A stretch of 64,000 nt of DNA from NCBI RefSeq assembly GCF_037081775.1, contig NZ_JBAMHQ010000001.1, forward strand, positions 1,984,001-2,048,000. The letters are read 5' to 3'. Positions 56,560 through 64,000 of the stretch are shown piece by piece. Each line of letters begins with the position of its first letter. The first letter of the stretch is position 1. Made by a program: the position numbers and the translations under genes. The notes beneath the pieces were generated by a model that was not told the DNA's origin, ran no database searches, and saw only the letters and a program-made list of their open reading frames with translations. This DNA is from Haladaptatus sp. ZSTT2 (lineage in GTDB: Archaea; Halobacteriota; Halobacteria; Halobacteriales; Halococcaceae).

Positions 56560-57197
56560 CGGCTCGTGGCCAGCGCGAGAAAATTGCCGAGCGTTTTGAC
56601 CGCGTTCACGTCTGCAAACGACCGGTCGTTCTCGTCCCACCCGAAGTCTCGCTCGATGGGTGCGCGCAACTCCTCGGTGAACTCGGGGTGGAACTGCACC
56701 GTCCACACAGGCGCGTCGCGGTGGCGGGTACCGAAATACTCGTAGTAGTTTGCGGCGGCAAGTCCCACCATCCCCTCGCCGGGCTCGACGACGTAGTCGC
56801 CGTGTACCGCCGGAATCACGTCGTTTACGTCCTCGAACAGCGGGTCGTCTGCGAGGGCTATCCGTTCGAGTTCCTTGTGCGTGGTGCGGTGTTCGACGCG
56901 CCCGCCGAGGGCTTCGTTGATTATCTGATGACCAAAGCAGATGCCGAGCGTGGGGACGTTTTCTGCGACGAGTTTGCGGATGAACGCCTTCTCGTCGTCC
57001 ATCCACGGGTGGTCGTCGGCCTCGTACACGCCGGCCGTGCTGCCGCCGATGATGACCGCCTCCACGCCGTCGAGCGGGGGTGTTCCGCCGCGTGCGGGGT
57101 AGTCATACACTTCGACCTCGTCGGGAAGGTGAGAGACGAGCGCCTCCCCGAAGTAGCGATAGGCCGGATCAACCTCGTTTTCGAGGATGAGAATCAT
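56544..57197 (-). CDS. Class I glutamine amidotransferase domain protein
   Basis: 217 residues, GATase1 fold. Nucleophile Cys in GICFGHQIINEALGG, catalytic His and Glu in TVQFHPEFTEELR. N-terminal MILILENEVDPAYRYFGEAL and AVIIGGSTAGVYEADDHPWM fit GMP-synthase-like stand-alone amidotransferases; gamma-glutamyl hydrolase-type activity is an alternative. Overlaps the end of cbiA by 16 bp, convergent. No partner synthetase next to it. Confidence 0.9.
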   Translation of the reverse strand: MILILENEVDPAYRYFGEALVSHLPDEVEVYDYPARGGTPPLDGVEAVIIGGSTAGVYEADDHPWMDDEKAFIRKLVAENVPTLGICFGHQIINEALGGRVEHRTTHKELERIALADDPLFEDVNDVIPAVHGDYVVEPGEGMVGLAAANYYEYFGTRHRDAPVWTVQFHPEFTEELRAPIERDFGWDENDRSFADVNAVKTLGNFLALATSRQVRN

Positions 57198-57244
57198 TGT
57201 CGGCAGTTTGCACCACCGGAAAATAAGCGTGTACCACCCGGGCG

Positions 57245-57250
57245 TTTATT
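57245..57250 (+). promoter_or_regulatory. TATA-like element for ubaA
   Basis: TTTATT about 30 nt before the ATG at 57275, implying a leaderless transcript. Confidence 0.4.
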
Positions 57251-57274
57251 CGTCACCCACGCCAACCGACAGCC

Positions 57275-58096
57275 ATGGGATTGGACCTCGACGCCACGCA
57301 ACTCGACCGCTACTCCAGACACATCATCATGGACGAAGTCGGGCCAGAGGGCCAACAGCGCCTGCTCGACTCGCGCGTCCTCGTCATCGGCGCGGGCGGC
57401 CTTGGTGCACCGATTATCCAGTATCTCGCCGCCGCGGGCGTCGGCACGCTCGGCATCGCAGACGACGACGTGGTCGAACGAAGCAACCTCCAGCGCCAGG
57501 TCATCCACGCCGACGCCGATATTGGCAAACCAAAAGCAGAAAGTGCGGCCGAATTCGTCGCCCGCCTCAACCCCGACGTGACGGTCGAAACCCACCAACT
57601 TCGCGTCTCGCCGGAAAACGTCGAAGAACTCATCGCCGACTACGATTTCGTCGTCGATGGCTCCGACAACTTCCAGACGCGCTATCTCGTGAACGACGCC
57701 TGCACGCTCGCGGGCAAACCGTTCTCCCACGGCGCAATCTACCGGTTCGAAGGGCAGGTGACGACCTTCTCCAGTGAGGACGACGCACCGTGCTATCGGT
57801 GTATCTTCCCCGAAGCACCACCCGCCGGGACGGTTCCCGACTGCGCGACGACAGGCGTTCTCGGTGTGCTTCCCGGAACTGTGGGCTGCATCCAAGCCAC
57901 CGAGACAGTCAAACACCTGATGGGAAAGGGCAAGACGCTCTCCGGGCGACTCCTCTTTTACGACGCGATGGACATGACCTTCGAGGAAGTCACCATCCAG
58001 AAAAATCCTGGCTGCCCCGTCTGCGGCGACGACCCGGCCATCGAGTCCATCCACGACGTGGAGTACGCAGAGACCTGCTCAATCTCGGCCGACTGA
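57275..58096 (+). CDS. ubaA: SAMP-activating E1-like enzyme UbaA (MoeB/ThiF/HesA family)
   Basis: 273 residues. Adenylates small archaeal modifier proteins for conjugation and for sulphur transfer to molybdopterin and tRNA. Start LDRYSRHIIMDEVGPEGQQR, ATP-binding VIGAGGLGAP (39-46 core), SNLQRQVIHAD, zinc cysteines C173/C176 (CYRC) and C247/C250 (CPVC), and the active-site Cys190 in VPDCATTGVLGVLP. No rhodanese domain, as in haloarchaeal UbaA. Its 3' end overlaps a convergent JAMM desampylase gene by 18 bp. Confidence 0.96.
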   Translation: MGLDLDATQLDRYSRHIIMDEVGPEGQQRLLDSRVLVIGAGGLGAPIIQYLAAAGVGTLGIADDDVVERSNLQRQVIHADADIGKPKAESAAEFVARLNPDVTVETHQLRVSPENVEELIADYDFVVDGSDNFQTRYLVNDACTLAGKPFSHGAIYRFEGQVTTFSSEDDAPCYRCIFPEAPPAGTVPDCATTGVLGVLPGTVGCIQATETVKHLMGKGKTLSGRLLFYDAMDMTFEEVTIQKNPGCPVCGDDPAIESIHDVEYAETCSISAD

Positions 58097-58492
58097 GACG
58101 AGTTCTTGCTCGAATTTTTCACCAGTCCACTCCCACGACCCCACGAAAGGTCGGCCGGAAAGTGAGACAATGACGTACGAATAGCCAGCCCACGTCGCCT
58201 GCGCTTCGTCGGTCGCACTTGGATGCGGCGGCCCTGTGGGATGTGAGTGATAGAAGCCAACGACGTCAGTCCCCTTCCCTTCGATTGCCTCCATCACCGC
58301 GAGCTGTGCCTCCGGTTCGAGCGTGTAGCGCGTCTCGCGGTGGGTGGCGACGTTTTCTATCGGGTGTATCGCCGTCACCTGCGCCGTTCCATCCTCCCGA
58401 GTTCCTTCGAGGAGGCCACAGATTTCTTCTGGTACGCCCCTCTCAGCGTGGTCTACGAGCGCGTCGTAGCTCTCGGGGGTGAACTGTATCAT
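58079..58492 (-). CDS. JAMM/MPN+ metalloprotease, probable desampylase
   Basis: 137 residues. The JAMM motif is complete: Glu22/23 (PEEICGLL) and His82-x-His84-x7-Ser92-x2-Asp95 in GFYHSHPTGPPHPSATD, giving a zinc isopeptidase. In haloarchaea such enzymes (HvJAMM1 type) cut SAMP from conjugates. Start MIQFTPESYDALVDHAER chosen because the longer reading is low complexity in another gene. Its ATG overlaps the stop of the upstream cobalamin-binding gene (ATGA), so it is co-translated with it and lies tail-to-tail with ubaA. Confidence 0.92.
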   Translation of the reverse strand: MIQFTPESYDALVDHAERGVPEEICGLLEGTREDGTAQVTAIHPIENVATHRETRYTLEPEAQLAVMEAIEGKGTDVVGFYHSHPTGPPHPSATDEAQATWAGYSYVIVSLSGRPFVGSWEWTGEKFEQELVSVGRD

Positions 58493-59409
58493 TGGGTCGG
58501 CGTCGGGTGCGAAAGATTTGCGACGAAAGCACGGTCTGGCTCCCCAAACTCCTCGGGATGAAGCACGCACGCGAGGTGTTCGAGCGTGTCCACGAGGCGC
58601 GGGCCGGGACGGTTCACGAGGTGGTGGCCGTCCATGGCGTAGGCACGATTTGTGGCGACGGCGGTGAGGTCGCTCCACCCCGGCTTTTCCGCAAGAAGCT
58701 GTGCATCCTCTCGTGCCTGTGCCAAACCGAATCCACACGGTGCGGCGACGAGTACGTCCGGGTCGCAGGCGCGAATCTCCTGCCATTCGCGGGGTGTGGA
58801 CTGGTCGCGGGGGGCTGCAAGTGGGTACGTCCCGCCGGCGAGGTCGATGAGTTCTGGCATCCAGTGGCCCGCGACCATCACCGGTGAGAGCCAGTCGAGA
58901 ACGGCGACCGAGGGCGTTTCAGCGCACTCACTGGCTCGTCGTTCGACTTCGGAGACACGGGCTTTGAGGTCTGCAACGACTCGCGCTGCCGTCTGTTCTT
59001 TGCCGATTGTGTCTCCCATTTTTCGCAGGTCGCCGTACAAATCCGCGAGCGAGTGAACGTCCGTCGTGATGAGTTCGGCGTCCAGTTCGAGGTCACGGAT
59101 GGTGTCTGCGACGAGTTCGGTATCCACCGCGCACACATCACAGACGCCCTGCGTGAGGATGTAGTCCGGGTCGAGTTCGCGGAGTGTATCTCTGTCGAGT
59201 TCGTAGACGCTCCCGTGGGTTTCGAGGGCGGCCTGTACCTGTGCGTCGATGGTTTCGCTGTCGGCATCGGGGTCAACCTGAGAGCGGACGACGCTCGGCT
59301 GTTCGCGCGCGGCGGGCGGAAAGTCACACTCGTGGCTGACGCCGACGGGTTCGACGCCGAGGGCGTAACAGCATTCGGTGGCCGCGGGGAGCAACGAGAC
59401 GATGCGCAT
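58489..59409 (-). CDS. Cobalamin-binding-protein-like (BtuF superfamily), second cytosolic paralogue
   Basis: 306 residues, no signal peptide. Shares blocks with the protein at 53100: IVSLLPAATECCYALGVEPV, SHECDFP, TQGVCDVCAVDTELVADTIR, LDWLSPVMVAGHWMPELIDL and APCGFGLAQAR. It is the first gene of a two-gene unit with the JAMM protease. Also similar to bacterial B12-binding folds, but the cysteine pair and cytosolic location are unusual for solute-binding proteins. Confidence 0.85.
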   Translation of the reverse strand: MRIVSLLPAATECCYALGVEPVGVSHECDFPPAAREQPSVVRSQVDPDADSETIDAQVQAALETHGSVYELDRDTLRELDPDYILTQGVCDVCAVDTELVADTIRDLELDAELITTDVHSLADLYGDLRKMGDTIGKEQTAARVVADLKARVSEVERRASECAETPSVAVLDWLSPVMVAGHWMPELIDLAGGTYPLAAPRDQSTPREWQEIRACDPDVLVAAPCGFGLAQAREDAQLLAEKPGWSDLTAVATNRAYAMDGHHLVNRPGPRLVDTLEHLACVLHPEEFGEPDRAFVANLSHPTPTQ

Positions 59410-59487
59410 GTGGGTGGTTTAGCGTGCGCACTTGTAAACCATCCCCGAGACGGGCGGTTCAAGAGGCTCCCCGGCCTACCGCCGGAC

Positions 59488-60066
59488 ATGCAGGTGACGA
59501 CGAACGGCACGTTTCGCGTCCTCGAAAGTACGCGCGCTGAGGGAGAACTGCTCCTCCTCGACGTGGACTCCTATGACCCGACCTACGTGACCGCTGACGC
59601 GACTGTCGAAACCCTCGAACCGGGCTACACCATCGAGGCGACAGTCGAGTGGGACGACGGCACGCCGCGGGTGACGGACGTGTCCGTACTCACAGAAACG
59701 CTGTTCGAGTTCGTAGACGGCGCGACCAACATTTTCGAGGCCGCACAGGACACGTGGCAGGAGGGTGAATCCATGGGCGAGGGGATGAACTCGACCGTCA
59801 CCTACAGCACCGACAACGATCCGAACGGCGTCGTCTACACCTTCGCTAAACAGGCGGGCGAACGCGACATCTTCTCCGAGTTCAGAGACGGCATCACGCC
59901 GCTCGAACCGCTCGTCGAACGCTTAGAACAGCAGACGTCGCCGCCCTACGAGGTGTTCGTCCTCAATCCAGAAGTCGAGCCGTTCGTCGTGGTCTACCTC
60001 TGTCTCGACAAGGGTGGGATGCTCGCAAACACGGTTCGGGACACCTACGACTGCCCTCGGCGGTAG
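59488..60066 (+). CDS. Conserved haloarchaeal protein (DUF6663-like)
   Basis: 192 residues, beta-rich first half (MQVTTNGTFRVLESTRAEGE, EATVEWDDGTPRVTDVSVLT) and a helical middle (FEAAQDTWQEGESMGEGMNS), with the end EVEPFVVVYLCLDKGGML. I recall this as DUF6663. Start at ATG 59488 chosen since the in-frame extension reads into the divergent gene. Soluble, function unknown. Confidence 0.78.
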   Translation: MQVTTNGTFRVLESTRAEGELLLLDVDSYDPTYVTADATVETLEPGYTIEATVEWDDGTPRVTDVSVLTETLFEFVDGATNIFEAAQDTWQEGESMGEGMNSTVTYSTDNDPNGVVYTFAKQAGERDIFSEFRDGITPLEPLVERLEQQTSPPYEVFVLNPEVEPFVVVYLCLDKGGMLANTVRDTYDCPRR

Positions 60067-60108
60067 CGGATTTTATACCACCGGACGCCTTACGACACGC
60101 CAACACCC

Positions 60109-60417
60109 ATGCAAGATTCATCCGACCGCAAGGCGCTCGAAAATCTCAGACTTCGCTTGCGCATTCTCTCGGGGGCGCACAAACTCGAAACTATTGAGCA
60201 CGCAGACGAATGGACGCCGGAAGAAGAGGGCGAAGCCCTCGGGAAGTCCATCGCGTACGGCAAAGCCGCCGATTTCGTCGCAGAAATCCTCTCCGGCGAC
60301 TACGAATCACAGGACGTGACCGCCCTCATCGAAGACCTCCCCGAGGAGTGGAGCCTAAACCTGCTTCGCTACGCCGCCTATTCAGAACACGGCGAAGAAG
60401 AAGCGTCACTCGAGTAG
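60109..60417 (+). CDS. Small conserved helical protein
   Basis: 102 residues, mostly predicted helix: ALENLRLRLRILSGAHKLET, GKSIAYGKAADFVAEILSGD, VTALIEDLPEEWSLNLLRYA. Mixed charge, no motif recognised. Starts 42 bp after the DUF6663-like stop and probably shares its transcript. Good codon bias supports it being real. Confidence 0.7.
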   Translation: MQDSSDRKALENLRLRLRILSGAHKLETIEHADEWTPEEEGEALGKSIAYGKAADFVAEILSGDYESQDVTALIEDLPEEWSLNLLRYAAYSEHGEEEASLE

Positions 60418-60438
60418 TGTCACACTGATTTTTACGGC

Positions 60439-61371
60439 TTAGAACCGCTGGGCCGTCTGTCGCGCCCGCGTCGATGCAACCGTGATCACCGCGTGCAGGG
60501 CGTCGCGTTTGATGAGCGCGAAGCCGATGAAGATAGCGACGAAGCCCGTGAGGGTCGTCGTCCCGATGACGTGGCCGAGGAGGACGAAGCTCATCACCGT
60601 GGCGACGACGGGTTCTGCGTAGCCAATCAGGTTGATTTCGATTGGCCCGAGGATGTCGAGCAGTTCGAAGTAGAGCAAGAACGCGACGACCCCTGAGATG
60701 AGCGTCAGGTAGGCGAGCGACGTGACGGCGGGAAGCGTCCACTCGATGGCAGCGAACGACTCCCCGCGCGCGAAGCTGACGACGTGGAGGATGCCAGAGC
60801 CAACGAGCATGGCCCACCCCTCAAGGGTGGCAAGCGGGAGCGACGTTTTGAACGGGCGGGTGAGCACCGAACCGAGGGCGAAACTCGCGCCGCCGAGGAA
60901 GATGAGGACGATGCCGAGCATGCTCGCAGACAGCAGGTTGTTCGGGTTCGGGTCTGCGATGATGACGACGCCGACGAGTCCGGCGAGCAGGCCAGCCACC
61001 CCAAGCGGGCGCAGGCGCTCGTTCGGAAGCAGCGCGCTTGCGAAGACGGCCGTCAGGATGGGCGAGAGGCTGATGATGGCTGCGGCAATCGCGCCGGGGA
61101 CGTGTTGTTCACCGAGGTAGAGCAGGCCGTGGTAGGCAGCGATGATGAACGCGCCCGTGATGACGACGAGCAGCCACTCGGTTTTCGCCCGCGGGAGCCA
61201 CCGGTCGGTGGTCCAGAGTGCGTAACCGAGGATAATCAGCCCGGCGACGTCGTAGCGCAGGGCGGCGAACAGCAGTGGCGGAAACGCGTGGAGCCCCACT
61301 TCGATGGCGACGAAGGAGGTGCCCCAGAACGTCGCCAAGAGAGCGAACATTGCGAGGATGCGTTTGTTCAT
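60439..61371 (-). CDS. EamA/DMT-family transporter
   Basis: 310 residues with about ten membrane helices in two EamA repeats: ILAMFALLATFWGTSFVAIE, then PPLLFAALRYDVAGLIIL; second half SLAYLTLISGVVAFLLYFEL, LGPIEINLIGYAEPVVATVM, conserved pore helices of the drug/metabolite transporter superfamily. Start MNKRILAMF follows family length. Likely an exporter of a small metabolite. A divergent Lrp/AsnC regulator lies next to it across a 187-bp AT-rich region, so its expression is probably ligand-controlled. Confidence 0.93.
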   Translation of the reverse strand: MNKRILAMFALLATFWGTSFVAIEVGLHAFPPLLFAALRYDVAGLIILGYALWTTDRWLPRAKTEWLLVVITGAFIIAAYHGLLYLGEQHVPGAIAAAIISLSPILTAVFASALLPNERLRPLGVAGLLAGLVGVVIIADPNPNNLLSASMLGIVLIFLGGASFALGSVLTRPFKTSLPLATLEGWAMLVGSGILHVVSFARGESFAAIEWTLPAVTSLAYLTLISGVVAFLLYFELLDILGPIEINLIGYAEPVVATVMSFVLLGHVIGTTTLTGFVAIFIGFALIKRDALHAVITVASTRARQTAQRF

Positions 61372-61558
61372 GTTAACTCTAGCAAAAAGCTCGCCGTTCT
61401 TAAACTCTTCTACAAACAATGGGAAATGAGTTAGAGAAAAATTTGATAGAATTTGGAAAAGTTGTTTTTCACGGGTGATTAATCCTGATAATTTGAGTGT
61501 AAGGACGGTCGTTTGGGATGGGGTAGATTCAACCCGCTCGCTCACCTCGGTGAGAGCA

Positions 61559-62044
61559 ATGGATGAGCGCGATATTACGCTCTTGAAGGCAATCGCAGAC
61601 TTAGAAACCGGGAGTCCAGAGAAATTACACGCGGAGACGGACATCCCTGTCTCAACGATTCACTACCGACTGAACAAGTTAAAGGAAAACGGCGTTATCA
61701 CGAACGACCTCTACGACCTCAATTTGGAGGCGCTCGGTCTCGGCGTCACTGTGCTCGCGGAAGTGCTCACCGACTACCACGGCCCCCATCAGGACGTAGA
61801 AGAGAAGATTCTCGCCATCGAGGGCGTGACGAAGGCGTACTTCACGATGGGTGAGACGGACTTCATCGTCATCGCCCAGCTCTCTGACTCCGATAAGGTC
61901 GAACGGCTCATCACGGACTTCGAATCCTTAACAGAAGTCGAGCGCACGAACTCGACGTTCGTCATCTCGACGCTCCGCGACAGCAAGCGCGCCCTTGAGA
62001 GCTACACCTTAGAAACCCTCCTCGAAGAACTCGCAGAAGAGTAG
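61559..62044 (+). CDS. Lrp/AsnC family transcriptional regulator
   Basis: 161 residues. N-terminal HTH (DERDITLLKAIADLETGSPE, HAETDIPVSTIHYRLNKLKE) and C-terminal ACT-like RAM domain (LGVTVLAEVLTDYHGPHQDV, GVTKAYFTMGETDFIVIAQL). The start MDERDITLLK (61559) is the family start; the in-frame 84-bp extension upstream crosses the promoter region. Effector unknown; it lies divergent to the EamA exporter, the obvious candidate target. Confidence 0.93.
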   Translation: MDERDITLLKAIADLETGSPEKLHAETDIPVSTIHYRLNKLKENGVITNDLYDLNLEALGLGVTVLAEVLTDYHGPHQDVEEKILAIEGVTKAYFTMGETDFIVIAQLSDSDKVERLITDFESLTEVERTNSTFVISTLRDSKRALESYTLETLLEELAEE

Positions 62045-62078
62045 GGAAATTATGTGTCTGCCCGCCCTCCATCCGGCC

Positions 62079-62411
62079 ATGAGCGAGGCCCTCGCAGACG
62101 CCCTCGAAACCCACCTGATGAGCTTTGGCGTGTACGTCACCGACGCCACAGTCACCACAGACACCCTCACTCTCGAATACGAGACGGTCGCGCCAGGAAC
62201 CGGCGTCCCCCAACAGAGCGTCGGGCAGGTCATCACCGTCTACCGCGAACACAGCGAGCGTCCACGCCGTATCGAGGCGCGCGTCACGGACACCGACGGC
62301 GACCTCCGCGGGACGTGGCACGTGGAAAAAGGCTGGCTCGAAGCGTTAGACGCAGAAGACATCACGGAAGTCGGCTTCTCTACGTACGTCCTGAACACCG
62401 TAGAGGACTGA
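62079..62411 (+). CDS. Small haloarchaeal protein of unknown function
   Basis: 110 residues, MSEALADALETHLMSFGVYV then beta strands (DTLTLEYETVAPGTGVPQQS, ITVYREHSERPRRIEARVTD). It is 2 bp upstream of the next gene in the same direction. The earlier in-frame start at 62052 is less likely. No known motif. Confidence 0.7.
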   Translation: MSEALADALETHLMSFGVYVTDATVTTDTLTLEYETVAPGTGVPQQSVGQVITVYREHSERPRRIEARVTDTDGDLRGTWHVEKGWLEALDAEDITEVGFSTYVLNTVED

Positions 62412-62413
62412 CG

Positions 62414-62827
62414 ATGGATACGGCAGCGGTTCGACGCTTCCTGCTCGACACCCACGGCGACACCATCACAGAGACGCTCCGGTGTGCGGACGCCGTGCGT
62501 GCGGCGTGGGATGGCGAGACGGTGACCGACCGCGCGCAGGTGGTGAAACCGTTTCGCGCGCTCTTGGGAAAGCGCGGCCTCCTCGACCAGTATCCCACAT
62601 TGCTCGCCGGAGCCGTCGAAGCCGGTGGTGAGCGCCTGCAAGCCCCGTCGGTTGCCGCCCCACCCTACGTTATCGTGACCAGTACGGGGCCAGTGTTGCG
62701 TGCGACCCTCCCGGAGGGCCGACTCGTCATCCGCATCGAGGCATTCCGCGTCGCTGGCCGGTCGCCTCCTTCCTACTCTCGAACAGAAACATCGTCAGAC
62801 GATGCGCTCTCCGTTGATTATAGATAA
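62414..62827 (+). CDS. Small haloarchaeal protein, second of the pair
   Basis: 137 residues, MDTAAVRRFLLDTHGDTITE with a helical first half (VVKPFRALLGKRGLLDQYPT) and a strand-rich second half (PYVIVTSTGPVLRATLPEGR). The ATG at 62414 directly follows the previous stop. No motif recognised. The pair probably functions together, but what they do is unknown. Confidence 0.68.
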   Translation: MDTAAVRRFLLDTHGDTITETLRCADAVRAAWDGETVTDRAQVVKPFRALLGKRGLLDQYPTLLAGAVEAGGERLQAPSVAAPPYVIVTSTGPVLRATLPEGRLVIRIEAFRVAGRSPPSYSRTETSSDDALSVDYR

Positions 62828-62927
62828 ATATTGCGACTGTTCATTTCGACTGATTTTCCTGTATAGTGACCTCATAATTATAGTGGTATGCCTGTAATAG
62901 CTGAATAACGGTCAGGGGAGATTATCA

Positions 62928-63074
62928 GTGTTTAATCGAGTAAAAACCGTGTTTACCGTCAACGACGATCCGGTCGTCTACGAGTGCCGAGAGTGTGGAA
63001 CAACCGTGGAGTCTGCGTTCAGTGAGTGTCCCTATTGTGGCCAAGCCGAAATCGCCCGGCTGGAAGTCGAGTAA
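62928..63074 (+). CDS. 48-residue zinc-ribbon protein
   Basis: GTG start; the peptide is MFNRVKTVFTVNDDPVVYEC, then RECGTTVESAFSECPYCGQA, ending RLEVE. Two CxxC pairs make one zinc ribbon. It is preceded by an AT-rich promoter region (ATAATTATAG near 62873). Such short ribbons are easily missed. Function unknown; the tight zinc site suggests a nucleic-acid or protein-binding adaptor. Confidence 0.6.
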   Translation: MFNRVKTVFTVNDDPVVYECRECGTTVESAFSECPYCGQAEIARLEVE

Positions 63075-63122
63075 CAGGTATCCGAACGCTTTATTCATCT
63101 GACGAGAGTTGACTGACTTGGA

Positions 63123-63899
63123 ATGGGCCCGCCAACTCCACGTGAAGCGATAACTGCCATCGAGAAGCGGCGTGGGATTGTTACCTGCCTCAAAGACGAC
63201 CCACACGATACGCGCGACCTCGTGGATGCACTCGGTGCCTCTCGCTCGACCATCTACCGGGGGACGCGCGAGCTTGAGGCGCTCAGTCTCATCAAACAGG
63301 TGGGTGGGTCGTACGTGTTGACGACGTTTGGGCGGGCCGTCGCTGAGTCCTATTTTTCGTTTTACGACGACCTCGAAAGGCTCTGTGACCTCCAGCCGTC
63401 GCTTTCTGCCCTCTCGCGCGACGTCGACATTCCGACGCACGTTCTCACGGGTGCAACCGTTGTCCATGCCACCGAACACGACCCAGACCGCCCCGTCGCG
63501 GCTTTCGAACGCACTGTCCACGACGCAGACCACCTCCTCGGATTTTCACCCATCTCGCGGTCGCGCTACATCGACCTCTTTTCTGACGAACTGCTCGCGG
63601 GAAACCTCACCGCAGACCTCCTCACTACCGACGAGGTCGTTGAGTACATGCTCAGCGAATACGATGCGTTGCTCACGGACGTGTTCACCGTCGAAGAGTT
63701 CCGCTTTTTTGCAACCACCGACCCACTCCCGTTCGAACTCATGGTCGTCGAAGCGCCGCGTGAGTTCCTCACTGTGAGCCTCTACGACGAACAAAATCAC
63801 ATGCGCGCATTCCTCACGAACGACGACCCCGAGGCTATCGCGTGGGGGCGCGCGCAGTTCGACCGCTACCGAGAAAACGCGACCCTCGTAAACGCCTAG
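63123..63899 (+). CDS. Winged-helix transcriptional regulator (MarR-like HTH with C-terminal DUF1724-type domain)
   Basis: 258 residues. N-terminal HTH: LVDALGASRSTIYRGTRELE then ALSLIKQVGGSYVLTTFGRA, the typical haloarchaeal two-part winged helix. The C-terminal part (HATEHDPDRPVAAFERTVHD, FFATTDPLPFELMVVEAPRE) resembles the DUF1724-type ligand-sensing domain. The stop overlaps the convergent peroxiredoxin stop by 2 nt. Likely acts on a metabolic or redox target, not identified. Confidence 0.88.
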   Translation: MGPPTPREAITAIEKRRGIVTCLKDDPHDTRDLVDALGASRSTIYRGTRELEALSLIKQVGGSYVLTTFGRAVAESYFSFYDDLERLCDLQPSLSALSRDVDIPTHVLTGATVVHATEHDPDRPVAAFERTVHDADHLLGFSPISRSRYIDLFSDELLAGNLTADLLTTDEVVEYMLSEYDALLTDVFTVEEFRFFATTDPLPFELMVVEAPREFLTVSLYDEQNHMRAFLTNDDPEAIAWGRAQFDRYRENATLVNA

Positions 63900-64000
63900 G
63901 TGAGCGCGGAGAGGAGTTCGTCTGCGTGTCCCTCCGGCGACACCTTTTCATACGCCTCGACGATGGTTCCCTCCGGCCCGACGATGTACGTGTTGCGAAA
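63896..64000 (-). CDS. Bcp/PrxQ-type peroxiredoxin (C-terminal end only)
   Basis: The last 34 residues before the stop are visible: FRNTYIVGPEGTIVEAYEKV then SPEGHADELLSALT, which matches the C-terminal strand-helix of bacterioferritin-comigratory-type peroxiredoxins (usually RxTFVIDxxGxIxxxxxxVxPxGHAxEVL). The catalytic cysteines lie outside the window. Detoxifies peroxides using thiol donors. The assignment is by this tail pattern only. Confidence 0.75.
   Translation of the reverse strand, partial: FRNTYIVGPEGTIVEAYEKVSPEGHADELLSALT

Noticed and set aside
56181-57581. Plus-strand ORF of 466 codons spanning cbiA, the amidotransferase and ubaA
   Set aside because: Arg/Pro/His-rich composition, out of frame with the real genes and without any recognisable domain.

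Overview
This window is chromosomal DNA from a halophilic euryarchaeon (class Halobacteria). The signs are: predicted proteins that are strongly acidic; RNA polymerase B and A each split into two genes (B''/B' and A'/A''); an EF-2-type elongation factor; type II glyceraldehyde-3-phosphate dehydrogenase; a doubled archaeal histone fold; SAMP (ubiquitin-like) E1 and JAMM protease genes; a PGF-CTERM surface protein; many ATGA/TAATG stop-start overlaps; and short leaders behind TTTAWA/CTTAAG-like TATA boxes. The genus cannot be fixed from sequence alone.

Layout. 1-15.7 kb holds the transcription/translation super-locus, read right to left: rpoH, rpoB2, rpoB1, rpoA1, rpoA2, nusA, rps12, rps7 and finally fusA (EF-2, cut by the window edge). 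About 5 kb separates rps7 from fusA. It carries a HExxH protein, a translationally coupled DUF6230-DUF6114-repeat-protein surface operon, and two convergent membrane-protein genes sharing a 12-bp promoter core. 15.9-16.4 kb holds a duplicated tRNA-Asp with its promoter. 16.8-31.5 kb is a metabolic and stress region: a HerA-like ATPase broken by an in-frame stop, pcm, a SAM methyltransferase, katG behind a coupled 42-codon ORF, an aminopeptidase, gap, two hsp20 genes, an ATP-grasp ligase, rpl10e, a glutathionyl-hydroquinone-reductase-like protein, UspA, an AhpD-like protein and tandem cold-shock genes. 31.8-40.9 kb holds aldehyde dehydrogenase, a frameshifted ltrA, tRNA-Phe, a NosD-like beta-helix protein, tRNA-Val, a DUF192 protein, an ABC exporter and a creatininase-family amidohydrolase. 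40.9-50.8 kb holds mptD, aIF2-beta, an Azf-like dehydrogenase, tRNA-Arg, then RPA-histone-histone deacetylase, a CCA-adding enzyme, tRNA-Asn with a 30-nt intron, and a CAU tRNA that is probably tRNA-Ile2. 50.9-64 kb holds a hydroxyacyl-CoA dehydrogenase, DHFR, cobalamin uptake/biosynthesis genes (two cytosolic binding-protein paralogues, one surface-anchored binding protein, CbiA), UbaA with a JAMM desampylase, an EamA exporter with a divergent Lrp regulator, small conserved proteins, and the end of a peroxiredoxin gene.

The observations most worth a second look are: the DUF6230-DUF6114-repeat operon; a textbook bulge-helix-bulge intron in tRNA-Asn; decayed copies of tRNA 3' ends beside five tRNA genes; four consecutive perfect hairpins within 95 bp at 28.8 kb; the shared promoter core of two convergent membrane-protein genes; and the physical pairing of SAMP activation, SAMP removal and cobalamin genes. 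Two genes (HerA-like ATPase and ltrA) appear broken as sequenced.
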